Origin: Pseudoalteromonas gelatinilytica
GTDB lineage: Bacteria > Pseudomonadota > Gammaproteobacteria > Enterobacterales > Alteromonadaceae
Length of the DNA: 64,000 nt
Direction of reading: 5' to 3'
Assembly: GCF_001641615.1 (NCBI RefSeq)
Contig: NZ_LRRU01000014.1
Location: forward strand, 1 to 64,000
Part shown: piece after piece, positions 44,767-52,821 of the stretch
Position numbering within the stretch: position 1 is the stretch's first letter
Layout: each line of letters starts with the position of its first letter
The notes under the pieces: model-generated
Seen by the model: only the letters and a program-made list of their open reading frames with translations
Database searches by the model: none
Told to the model about the DNA's origin: nothing
Translations under genes and position numbers: made by a program

Positions 44767-46598
44767 TGCGACTATTTAAGTTAAATACAACGATACACAA
44801 GTGGCTTTCTTTATTTGTTGGTTTACAACTGCTTATTTGGTTGGGAACGGGCCTTTACTTCAATTTGATGGATCACAGTAAAGCCAGTGGTAATGAACTT
44901 AGAGTTCATTCTCATCATGAAGGTAGCATTACAGGCTTTGACCTATTCCCTATTAAAGACATTACTAGTAATGCTCCGCAGGAAGTAAACCTTATATGGG
45001 TTTTACATCAGCCTTACTATCATTTTGTGTTCGATAAGGGGCAGCATAGCTATCAAGAGCGCCACTCAAAGCTATTTGATGCTGTAACAGGAAAGCCATT
45101 TAATTTGTCTGAAGAACAAGTACTAACTTTGGCAAAAAACTCCTACTCAGGACAGGGTAAGTTAACTACTCCAGTGTTATCTCAACCTCCGTTTTCTGAT
45201 CACGTAAGGCAGCAAAATCCTATGTGGCAAGTTGCCGTTGAGGATGAGAACAATACAACTATTTATTTAGATAGTATTACAGGTCAAGTACTTCGCCATG
45301 CCAATGATGATTTCAGATTGAAAGATCTGATGATGAAGCTTCACTTTATGGACTATGGCAATTCTGGAGGATTTAACCATTGGTTGATCATTGCATTTGC
45401 TTTTGCAACGCTATTCCTTTCAATTACTGGTGTTACTTGGCTGATACAACAGTATAGAAGTGGTTTACTGAAGCTAGGTTGGGGCACTAACAGGCAAAAA
45501 GTGGCAGTGACGTTTTCCAATGAAAATACTATTACTGACATCTCAGCAGTTGGTCGCTCAACTGTATTAGAAGGGCTAGCTAGTTCACATGTATACCTTC
45601 CTTCAGGTTGCGGTGGTGGCGGTACTTGTGGCAAATGCGTGTTCTTAAGTTCAACTAAATTACCTATCACACTATCTGAACAGGAACATTTATCTCAGGA
45701 GCAACTTAAGGAAGGTTATCGGCTTGGATGTCAGCATAGGTTCTCTGAAATTAGTTCGATTGAAGTTAATACTGATCGCAATATTGAAAATCATGAGCTA
45801 GTTGTGGTTGCGACTAATTTCATTACTCCTTTTATCAAGGAAGTGAAATTTAAGCTGAAATCAGGCAAACAGTTGGCATTTAAAGCTGGTGCATATATGC
45901 AATTTGATGTGCCAGCAGGGATGAATAGCTTACGTCCAGATGATATGCCAGAGTGCTATGAAAAATACTGGGATAGCTACTATCATGGAAAATTTTCTCA
46001 TAACGGTGTAACTCGCCACTACTCATTAGTTAACTTTGACGAGGAGTCTGATGAGTTAATGTTTAATATCCGTTGGCAGACCGCAAAGAATGGTTTTAAA
46101 GCAGGAATAGGTTCAAGTTATTTAGGTTCACTCCAAGTAGGTGAAACGATAACTGCAAGAGGCCCTTTTTCTGATTTTTATGCCACTTCAAATAAAAAAG
46201 TTAGTCGCGTGTTTATAGGTGCGGGTTCAGGACTTGCACCACTGAGGTCTATTATTTTTGAACAGTTGAAAAAGCATAAAGATAAAAGTGGTTTGACTCT
46301 TATCTATGGTGCGCGAACTGAAGATGACTTGCTATACCATAATGAATTGAAGTCACTGAGTGAGAAGCATAAAAACTTCTCTTATATTCCTACTCTTTCT
46401 AATCCTTCAGAAGAATGGCAAGGGCACTCAGGCTATGTTCAAAAAGTACTTCTGCCGTATATGAACCAAAAAGCAGAACTGCATTTGGCTGAGTTTTACT
46501 TGTGCGGTCCAGAAGCAATGATGAGTGAAGTGGAAAAAATAATTACAGATGCTGGGATTCCAAGTAATCAAATTTTCAAAGATAAATTTAGTCGTTAA
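44766..46598 (+). CDS. PepSY membrane domain fused to 2Fe-2S ferredoxin and NqrF-like flavin reductase
   Basis: The protein has 610 residues from ATG 44766. The first 230 repeat the PepSY-TM layout of the previous gene (KLHFMDYGNSGGFNHWLII). Next is a plant-type ferredoxin with C-x5-C-x2-C (CGGGGTCGKC) and a later Cys in LGCQH. The rest is a ferredoxin-NADP reductase module of the NqrF type: RHYSLVNF for FAD, GAGSGLAPLRSI and LIYGARTEDDL for NADH, and YLCGPEAMM. The layout allows NADH electrons to pass via FAD and Fe-S to the membrane part. A copper or iron reductase role in the resistance operon is an inference. Confidence 0.9.
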   Translation: MRLFKLNTTIHKWLSLFVGLQLLIWLGTGLYFNLMDHSKASGNELRVHSHHEGSITGFDLFPIKDITSNAPQEVNLIWVLHQPYYHFVFDKGQHSYQERHSKLFDAVTGKPFNLSEEQVLTLAKNSYSGQGKLTTPVLSQPPFSDHVRQQNPMWQVAVEDENNTTIYLDSITGQVLRHANDDFRLKDLMMKLHFMDYGNSGGFNHWLIIAFAFATLFLSITGVTWLIQQYRSGLLKLGWGTNRQKVAVTFSNENTITDISAVGRSTVLEGLASSHVYLPSGCGGGGTCGKCVFLSSTKLPITLSEQEHLSQEQLKEGYRLGCQHRFSEISSIEVNTDRNIENHELVVVATNFITPFIKEVKFKLKSGKQLAFKAGAYMQFDVPAGMNSLRPDDMPECYEKYWDSYYHGKFSHNGVTRHYSLVNFDEESDELMFNIRWQTAKNGFKAGIGSSYLGSLQVGETITARGPFSDFYATSNKKVSRVFIGAGSGLAPLRSIIFEQLKKHKDKSGLTLIYGARTEDDLLYHNELKSLSEKHKNFSYIPTLSNPSEEWQGHSGYVQKVLLPYMNQKAELHLAEFYLCGPEAMMSEVEKIITDAGIPSNQIFKDKFSR

Positions 46599-46622
46599 TC
46601 CATTAAATAAATAGAGGTATAT

Positions 46623-46970
46623 ATGAAAACATTAATTAAACTTTTAACCATAATCAGTGTTGTTTTTAGTAGTGCAGTATTTGCACATGTGCATCTTGAA
46701 AAAAGCGTGCCTGCTGATAATGCAATGCTAATGAATACTCCAGAAAAATTGACATTGGGATTTAGCAAAGAGGTACGTGTAGTTAAAGTTACGTTGAAAA
46801 ATAAAAAAGGTGAAAATATTAAATTTGACTTTAAACCATCAAAAGAAGCTTCCAGAGAGTTTTCATGGGAACTACCTAAATTAGCTCCAACAAACTATAT
46901 CGTTGATGTGACCTATTTAGGTAAAGATGGACATAAAATGAAAGATAGCTTCGGCTTTATGGTTCATTAG
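46623..46970 (+). CDS. copC: Copper resistance protein CopC
   Basis: A 115-residue periplasmic copper carrier. After the signal peptide (cleavage AVFA), the mature protein starts HVHLEKSVPADNA, giving the N-terminal His used for Cu(II). The beta-barrel motif LTLGFSKEV follows. It lacks the Met-rich loop of some CopC, so it probably binds Cu(II) only. CopD follows after nine bases. Confidence 0.93.
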   Translation: MKTLIKLLTIISVVFSSAVFAHVHLEKSVPADNAMLMNTPEKLTLGFSKEVRVVKVTLKNKKGENIKFDFKPSKEASREFSWELPKLAPTNYIVDVTYLGKDGHKMKDSFGFMVH

Positions 46971-46979
46971 TAAGGCTGT

Positions 46980-47876
46980 GTGATTGATATGGAAATGTAT
47001 ATCTGGAATACAGTCATTGTACTGTCAAAAATTGTATTTTACGTCGGCTTTGCCTGTATTGCCGGCTATACATTTTTCAGACAAATTTTTGAGCATAATG
47101 AATCTCATAGTAATGCTGTAATAGCGAATTTAACGTGGACAAGAACTTATATAGTTATGGCTTTGATCGCTAATATTACTTGGTTCTTTGCCAGTACTGG
47201 TGCAATGGCAGAAGAGGGAATTCAGGGGGCGATAGACGCTGATATATTGGCTATTATGTGGGACTCCTCTGTCGGCACTGGAGCTTTGCTTCGAGCGCTT
47301 GGGCTAGTTACCGCAATAATCGCTTTAGCTTTAAGGTTCAAACTCGCTGTGAACTCGTACTTAAAACAAAGCGCTTTAATGTTGAGTTTATTAATCCTTG
47401 CATACTCATTCACGTTACTGGGTCATATTTCTGAGTTAGGCACAATTGAAAAAGGCTTGCTTATTTTGCATGTGCTCGTTATGGCATGGTGGTTTGGGGC
47501 GTTATTGCCACTAAAACAGGCTTGCCATCAGCTAAGTTATGCAGAACTTCATTTGCTGATGGAAAGCTTTGGCAAACAAGCAAGTTTTACATTGAGCCTA
47601 TTGTTGGTAGCAGGCCTCTGGCTCGTGATTCAATTGGTCGGAAGTCTTGATGCACTAATAAGCTCAAGTTACGGACAAACACTGTTGTTTAAATTGGCCC
47701 TTGTAGTGTCTATTTTGGCACTTGCTGCTAAACATAAACTAATACTCGTTCCACAACTTAAAAATAGTCAAGGCAGAGAGGCTTTATCTAAATCTATCTC
47801 GATAGAAATGGTAGTAGCTTTTGCCATTTTATCTGTAACGGCTGGGCTTACTAGTGTTGTTGGCCCTGCAAATTAA
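46980..47876 (+). CDS. copD: Copper resistance membrane protein CopD
   Basis: The protein has 298 residues with about eight hydrophobic helices. The first possible start is GTG 46980 with AAGG nearby; ATG 46989 is an alternative. The C-terminal CopD domain contains LLFKLALVVSILALAAKHK, and GHISELG and LHVLVMAWWFGALLPL lie before it. It works with CopC, in most models importing copper for the periplasm-facing oxidase. Gene order CopC-CopD is typical. Confidence 0.9.
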   Translation: MIDMEMYIWNTVIVLSKIVFYVGFACIAGYTFFRQIFEHNESHSNAVIANLTWTRTYIVMALIANITWFFASTGAMAEEGIQGAIDADILAIMWDSSVGTGALLRALGLVTAIIALALRFKLAVNSYLKQSALMLSLLILAYSFTLLGHISELGTIEKGLLILHVLVMAWWFGALLPLKQACHQLSYAELHLLMESFGKQASFTLSLLLVAGLWLVIQLVGSLDALISSSYGQTLLFKLALVVSILALAAKHKLILVPQLKNSQGREALSKSISIEMVVAFAILSVTAGLTSVVGPAN

Positions 47877-47891
47877 AACCTAAAAGAGAGA

Positions 47892-48362
47892 ATGAAAATG
47901 AAAACAATAAATATATTACTCGTTTTATTAATGACGTTTAGTTTCGCAGCAAACGCTCATGGTGATAAGAACAAAGACAAAGGTTTGTTTAAAGGTATAG
48001 ATACCCCAGCCGCAAAAGTTGTTTTGGCATTTCATCAAGCACTTGAAACTGGCAATCAAAAACAGGCTAGAGCGCAGTTAGCGGATGATGTCACCATTTT
48101 CGAGGGAGGCCGCGTTGAAAGGAGCGCTGATGAATATGCTCATCATCATATGTTGTCGGATATGAAGTATTTAGCAGCGATGAAGAGCGACACACTTGAA
48201 CATCAAGTGACGATACTTGGAAATACCGCTATCTCTGCGTCGCGCAGTCAAACTACAGGTACTCATAAAGGTGTTGAACGCGATTATCAAGGCATGGAAA
48301 CGATGGTGCTGGAAAAACAAAATGGTGAATGGAAGATTAAGCACATTCATTGGTCACATTAA
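47892..48362 (+). CDS. Periplasmic NTF2-like/SnoaL-like protein
   Basis: The protein has 156 residues with a signal peptide (cleavage ANA). The mature start AHGDKNKDK is followed by an NTF2-like fold of the DUF4440 kind: VVLAFHQALETGN, VTIFEGGRVERS, GMETMVLEKQNGEWKIKHIHWSH. His clusters (YAHHHM, HIHWSH) suggest a metal contact. Such proteins recur in copper operons between CopCD and CopAB, with no fixed function known to me. Confidence 0.82.
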   Translation: MKMKTINILLVLLMTFSFAANAHGDKNKDKGLFKGIDTPAAKVVLAFHQALETGNQKQARAQLADDVTIFEGGRVERSADEYAHHHMLSDMKYLAAMKSDTLEHQVTILGNTAISASRSQTTGTHKGVERDYQGMETMVLEKQNGEWKIKHIHWSH

Positions 48363-48389
48363 TTTATTGTTCAAACAACGGAGAGTAAA

Positions 48390-50213
48390 ATGAGAAATAA
48401 CAATCCATTACATCAAGTTTCTACGCCACGTAGACGCTTTGTACAAGGATTAGCTGCTGGCGGTGTATTAGCTGCTTTTCCAAGTGTTCTTCATGCAGCT
48501 TCATCTTTGCTTGCTGGAACTTCAACAGGTACTGCGCCCGAACTAAGTGGGGAAGTCATAGATCTGGTGATAGATGAGTCACCAGTAAACTTCACAGGTG
48601 TTGTAAGAATGGCTACAACAATCAATGGCTCAATACCAGCTCCTACCTTGCGCCTCAGAGAAGGTGATGACGTTACTATCAGGGTAACGAATAAATTATC
48701 AGTGCCGAGTTCAATTCATTGGCATGGGATCATTCTTCCGTATCAAATGGATGGCGTACCGGGTATTAGCTTTAAAGGTATAATGCCGGGTGAAACCTTT
48801 GTTTATAAATTTAAGCTGCAACAAAGCGGCACATATTGGTATCACTCACACAGTGGTTTTCAAGAAATGACAGGTATGTACGGCGCATTAATTATTGAGC
48901 CAAGAGAAAAGGATATTATTAGTGCTGACAATGAGCATGTCATCCAATTGTCTGATTGGACTGATGATGACCCAATGGATTTGTTTCGCAAGTTAAAAGT
49001 ACAGAGCGATGTATTTAACTTTAATCAACCTACTGTTCCAGAGTTTTTTGATGACATTTCAAATAGCAGCGTTTCAAATGCGCTACAACGCCGGGAAATG
49101 TGGAATAAAATGAGAATGAACCCTACAGATCTTGCAGACTTATCAGCATCTGCAATGACTTTTTTAATGAATGGTTGTGCGCCTTTGACAAATTGGCGTG
49201 GAATGTTTAAAGCTGGCGAAAAGGTTAGGCTTAGATTTATTAACGGTTCTAGCAATACGTTTTTTGATGTAAGAATACCTGAGCTGAAGTTAACAGTTGT
49301 ACAAGCTGATGGACAAAATGTTGAACCTGTGACAGTAGATGAATTTAGATTTGGTCCCGGTGAAACTTATGATGTACTTGTCGAGCCAAAAAATGACGCA
49401 TATACGATTTTTGCACAAAGCATGGATCGCTCAGGTTATGCTAAAGGTACTTTATCAATGGCACCTAACGTTGATGCACCAGTACCTTCTTTAGACCCCG
49501 TTGAGTGGTTAACGATGACAGATATGATGGGCAATATGACCCATGATAGTGTGCATTCTACAATGGCTGATACGGCAGGTATGTCGGGCATGAATTCTAA
49601 TAAAATGGATCATAGTGCAATGGGTCATGGAGCGATGGCAATGGATCATAGTAAACATGGAATGACTAAAAACCCATTAGCTGTTGCTAGCACTAAAGTG
49701 CGTCATGCAAAAACAGAGTATGGAGCTTCTGTTGATATGCGTGTTGATATGCCTAGAACAAACCTTGATGATCCCGGTATAGGTTTACGTAAAAATGGAC
49801 GCCGTGTTTTAACACTTGCAGATTTACATTCTCTTGAGGGAATTACAAGCCAGCAAGAGCCTGAGGCTGAAATTGAATTACATTTAACTGGAAACATGGA
49901 GCGTTATAGCTGGTCATTTGATGGCTTGGAATTTGGAAAAAGCACGCCAGTTCACATGAAGCATAATCAACGTTTAAGAGTTATTTTACAAAACGATACA
50001 ATGATGACACATCCAATGCACCTGCATGGTATGTGGAGCGATTTGGAGAATGAAAAAGGTGATGTACAGGTTCGTCGCCATACTATCCCTGTACAACCAG
50101 CGCAAAGAATTAGTTTTTTAACAACACCTCATGACGTAGGTCGCTGGGCATGGCATTGCCATTTATTATTCCACATGGATGCAGGTATGTTTAGAGAGGT
50201 AGTTGTATCATGA
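48390..50213 (+). CDS. copA: Multicopper oxidase CopA (PcoA type)
   Basis: The protein has 607 residues with a Tat signal (RRRFVQGLAAGG). The four copper-binding motifs are present: HWHG, YWYHSHSG, HPMHLHGMW and HCHLLFHMDAGM. A Met/His-rich insert around residues 380-425 (repeated HSAM, MDHS, GHGAM) is typical of CopA and binds extra Cu(I). The enzyme oxidises Cu(I) to Cu(II) in the periplasm. Its stop overlaps the next gene by four bases (ATGA). Confidence 0.96.
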   Translation: MRNNNPLHQVSTPRRRFVQGLAAGGVLAAFPSVLHAASSLLAGTSTGTAPELSGEVIDLVIDESPVNFTGVVRMATTINGSIPAPTLRLREGDDVTIRVTNKLSVPSSIHWHGIILPYQMDGVPGISFKGIMPGETFVYKFKLQQSGTYWYHSHSGFQEMTGMYGALIIEPREKDIISADNEHVIQLSDWTDDDPMDLFRKLKVQSDVFNFNQPTVPEFFDDISNSSVSNALQRREMWNKMRMNPTDLADLSASAMTFLMNGCAPLTNWRGMFKAGEKVRLRFINGSSNTFFDVRIPELKLTVVQADGQNVEPVTVDEFRFGPGETYDVLVEPKNDAYTIFAQSMDRSGYAKGTLSMAPNVDAPVPSLDPVEWLTMTDMMGNMTHDSVHSTMADTAGMSGMNSNKMDHSAMGHGAMAMDHSKHGMTKNPLAVASTKVRHAKTEYGASVDMRVDMPRTNLDDPGIGLRKNGRRVLTLADLHSLEGITSQQEPEAEIELHLTGNMERYSWSFDGLEFGKSTPVHMKHNQRLRVILQNDTMMTHPMHLHGMWSDLENEKGDVQVRRHTIPVQPAQRISFLTTPHDVGRWAWHCHLLFHMDAGMFREVVVS

Positions 50214-51070
50214 GAAAATTAATACTAACCAATACGTTAAAACTATTATTAATAGGTTTGCCCCTTATAAGTGTATCTGTATCTGCAAAAGATGAGATGA
50301 CTGAGATGGGTGATTCTAAAATGCAAGCACAAGGTGGAGATGCACCTAAAGATGCTAGAGACCCTCATGCTTATGCCGCAGGTACAACATTGACTGAAGG
50401 TCCTTATGCACTCAATAGCGACAAACGACTGACTTTGGCAGATGAGCATTCATTTTACGCGCTACTAGGGGATCGTCTTGAATATAATGAGCAAACAAAC
50501 GCAGGTGTTTTTGACTTTCAGGCATGGTATGGCACTACTTTTGATAGATTAGTCATCAAAACTGAGGGAGATTTTAGCGAAGGTAATTTAGAGGAGAACC
50601 AAACAGATTTTCTATGGGGCCACGCAATATCTGCTTATTGGGATACACAAGTCGGTATTCGACTTGATTACAATAACGAAGGTGAAAACCGCAAATGGCT
50701 AGCTTTTGGTTTACAAGGTCTAGCCCCTTACTGGTTTGAAATTGATATGACTGCGTATTTAGGAGAGCAAGGTAATAGTGCATTTTCGATCGAAGCTGAG
50801 TATGAGCTATTACTTACTCAAAAGTTAATTGTTCAACCACGAGCAGAGTTGACGCTTTACGGTAAGGATGACGTCCAAAATAACCTTGGTAGTGGCTTAT
50901 CTAGCAGTGCTATTGGTTTTCGGGTTCGTTATGAGTTTACCCGCCAGTTTGCTCCCTATGTTGGCGTTGAGTGGACAAATAAATTTGGTAATACAGCCGA
51001 ATTTGCGAAGTTAAATGGGCAAAGTACTCGTGATACTGCTTTTGTTGCAGGTATCAAGTTCTGGCTCTGA
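50210..51070 (+). CDS. copB: Copper resistance outer-membrane protein CopB
   Basis: A 286-residue outer-membrane protein with signal peptide (cleavage after VSA). The N-terminal linker is short and only mildly Met-rich (MTEMGDSKM), then comes the CopB barrel from ALLGDRLEYNE to the C-terminal strand FVAGIKFWL. It is the usual partner of CopA and probably sequesters or passes copper. It is the last gene of the copper transcript; a terminator follows. Confidence 0.93.
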   Translation: MRKLILTNTLKLLLIGLPLISVSVSAKDEMTEMGDSKMQAQGGDAPKDARDPHAYAAGTTLTEGPYALNSDKRLTLADEHSFYALLGDRLEYNEQTNAGVFDFQAWYGTTFDRLVIKTEGDFSEGNLEENQTDFLWGHAISAYWDTQVGIRLDYNNEGENRKWLAFGLQGLAPYWFEIDMTAYLGEQGNSAFSIEAEYELLLTQKLIVQPRAELTLYGKDDVQNNLGSGLSSSAIGFRVRYEFTRQFAPYVGVEWTNKFGNTAEFAKLNGQSTRDTAFVAGIKFWL

Positions 51071-51100
51071 TGTGAAGAAATACTATATTGACTTGATGAG

Positions 51101-51139
51101 AGCTACCGCAACTATATTGATGGTAGCTTTTGTTTTTTG
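51101..51139 (+). terminator. Terminator after copB
   Basis: Stem agctacc/ggtagct with a 14-base loop, then tttgtttttt. It lies 31 bases after copB. Confidence 0.85.
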
Positions 51140-51612
51140 GGATTTAAACCATTTTAGTTATGTTAGGAAAGGCCTAGCTAATAGTTTTTTTGGAAAGAAC
51201 TAAGAGCAGTAATAGTAAGCTACTTCTTGTTTTCAGTCTGTGCCAGTCTGGTGTATACCTATCAAGGTGGAATATCAGCTAAGAAGTAAAGTTGGCGAAT
51301 GGTAAAGGTTAAAGAGTCAAGCCAAAAAACATCGCCATTGAAAGACGTACAATAGACTATTTTATCACTTTTGATGAACGGGAATTGGGTGTGCTCGGGA
51401 TAGAATCGATTGTTGCAAAGTACTGCGCTTAAAGCTGAACAATTGGAAAAATGATCCCTTACTCAATACCTAGTTATGAGCGTAGGGTTTTTATTTTTTT
51501 TATGGTGCTCATGCTTGGCTTCAATCTCATGAGTATAAATCAGACACCCCTTTTATACTTGTTAAGTTTAAGCTGTTTAAAAAAGTAAAAAGTTTAGGTT
51601 TTAGTTCAAAGG
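51140..51612. other. Non-coding or decayed stretch between copB and the second CopL-like gene
   Basis: About 470 bases without a plausible gene: the frames are short and interrupted and none has a ribosome site with a recognisable product. It could be remnants of lost genes from island rearrangement. No repeat or RNA gene is seen. Confidence 0.55.
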
Positions 51613-51641
51613 TTGATCAAGATCATAAAATTATTTTTATA
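51613..51641 (+). promoter_or_regulatory. Candidate promoter of the second CopL-like gene
   Basis: TTGATC and TTTATA are separated by 17 bases, a standard sigma-70 spacing, 39 bases before the ATG at 51680. Confidence 0.5.
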
Positions 51642-51679
51642 AAGTGGCTAATATTGTAGGAGCTAAAGAAGGAATGATA

Positions 51680-52102
51680 ATGTTTGGACTTTTCAGGTGG
51701 TTTAAAATAGTGATAATAACTGTGTTGCTTACGCAGCATAGTTTTGCTACAGCTAAGCCAATGAATTGTGAAGAACATCAAAATGGATCTTCCGACACGC
51801 ATATTATGCAACGAAGCAAAAATATTCACCATCAATCAATGAATGACAATAGTCACTATCACACTGTAAACTCGCAAGACTCTAAACACCGTCATGGTGA
51901 TGAAGTCTGTGAAAAATGTAAAGCTAGTGATTGTGTTTGTTGTGAGGGGGGATTTTGTTCAAGCTTTCATTTAAATCCCTATCTTGTGCAAGCGCAAGAG
52001 GAAGGTATTTGCAATATTTACTCTGAGCTATTTCTACAGCGTACACCTCTACCAAAATCTGGTATCCATCTCTTACTTTATCGTCCACCAATTATTGGCT
52101 AA
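51680..52102 (+). CDS. CopL-like secreted Cys/His-rich leader protein 2
   Basis: The protein has 140 residues from ATG 51680, which has AAGGA six bases before it; upstream in-frame ATG codons are poorly placed. A signal peptide (cleavage near SFA) is followed by a His-rich region (HHQSMNDNSHYH, KHRHGDE) and a Cys cluster CEKCKASDCVCC. The C-terminus LLYRPPIIG mirrors the first CopL-like protein. The hairpin after the stop is also related. Unlike gene 1, no intact structural gene follows within 290 bases, so it may be an orphaned leader. Confidence 0.75.
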   Translation: MFGLFRWFKIVIITVLLTQHSFATAKPMNCEEHQNGSSDTHIMQRSKNIHHQSMNDNSHYHTVNSQDSKHRHGDEVCEKCKASDCVCCEGGFCSSFHLNPYLVQAQEEGICNIYSELFLQRTPLPKSGIHLLLYRPPIIG

Positions 52103-52112
52103 TCACGGGATC

Positions 52113-52134
52113 AGTGCGTCTTTTTTTCGCCACT
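52113..52134 (+). promoter_or_regulatory. Stem-loop after CopL-like gene 2
   Basis: AGTGCG pairs with CG-CACT (one bulged C) around a T-rich loop, eleven bases past the stop, in the same place as at 37109-37127. The T run lies in the loop, so it is not a standard terminator. Confidence 0.4.
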
Positions 52135-52215
52135 CCCATCAAAAATAGAATGACTTATTCATTGATTTAAATAATCAATTGTTTTGAACGATTAGTACGA
52201 TATTTTGAAGGCACT

Positions 52216-52329
52216 ATGAAAATTCTCAAACTATTGCCATTTACAGTACTTAATGCTGTCGATTTTGGCCGAGATTTCTCTTTTACCAAAAAATTATTTT
52301 TTAGCTTATTCACTAGTATTAGTACTTGA
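52216..52329 (+). CDS. Possible 37-codon mini-ORF
   Basis: ATG 52216 follows gaagg and the frame ends in TGA 52327-52329, inside the -35 box of the merR promoter. The peptide starts MKILKLLPFTVLNAV and is mostly hydrophobic or basic. It could be the remnant of the gene once controlled by the second CopL-like leader, or chance. Confidence 0.25.
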   Translation: MKILKLLPFTVLNAVDFGRDFSFTKKLFFSLFTSIST

Positions 52330-52356
52330 CCTGTGTCTTAGACACAGGTCTAAGCT
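52326..52356 (+). promoter_or_regulatory. MerR-type metal-responsive promoter and operator
   Basis: TTGACC and TAAGCT are separated by 19 bases, the long spacer typical of MerR-regulated promoters. The spacer lies in a near-perfect dyad, gacctgtgtct/agacacaggtc (52328-52350). It drives the merR gene and probably the Cu-ATPase set after it. Confidence 0.85.
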
Positions 52357-52399
52357 GTAGGTGAGAGTACAAACTTAGGTGAAAAACTAAGGAGTAAAT

Positions 52400-52813
52400 A
52401 TGAAAGTAGCAGAACTGTCAAAAAGCCTTGGAACGACTGCTGATACGGTGCGCTATTACACGCGATTGGGACTGTTAAAACCTGCTAAGTCAGTGAACGG
52501 CTACAAGTCATACTCGAATAAAGAAGTATCGAGACTTAAGTTCATTTTAAGTGCCAGAAATCTTGGTTTTTCCGTTGCTGATATCAAGCAAATTCTTAAT
52601 GAATCTGAAGATGGTACAAGTGCGTGCCCATTAGTCAGAAGCCTCATCAAAGAGCGGCTTGAAGAAACAGAAAAACAGTTTCAAGCAATGTTGGCACTTC
52701 GAGGGAAAATGTCTTCAGCGCTTTCTCAATGGGAAGAAATGGAAGACAAAGCGCCGACTGCAAACATGGTTTGTCATCTCATCGAAAACTTTGAACAAAT
52801 TAAAAAGGCATAG
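52400..52813 (+). CDS. MerR-family heavy-metal-responsive regulator
   Basis: A 137-residue activator. The N-terminal winged helix is [28 protein letters not shown], then a dimerising helix. Candidate metal Cys residues are in SACPLV and in MVCHLIE near the C-terminus. Two Cys around the CueR/CadR loop positions could bind Cu(I), though divalent metals cannot be excluded. It is preceded by its own long-spacer promoter and followed after eight bases by the copper ATPase, which it should control. Confidence 0.92.
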   Translation: MKVAELSKSLGTTADTVRYYTRLGLLKPAKSVNGYKSYSNKEVSRLKFILSARNLGFSVADIKQILNESEDGTSACPLVRSLIKERLEETEKQFQAMLALRGKMSSALSQWEEMEDKAPTANMVCHLIENFEQIKKA

Positions 52814-52821
52814 GAGGAAAA

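Noticed and set aside
51015..51203. Plus-strand frame across the copB end and its terminator
   Set aside because: It overlaps copB out of frame and runs through the terminator hairpin.
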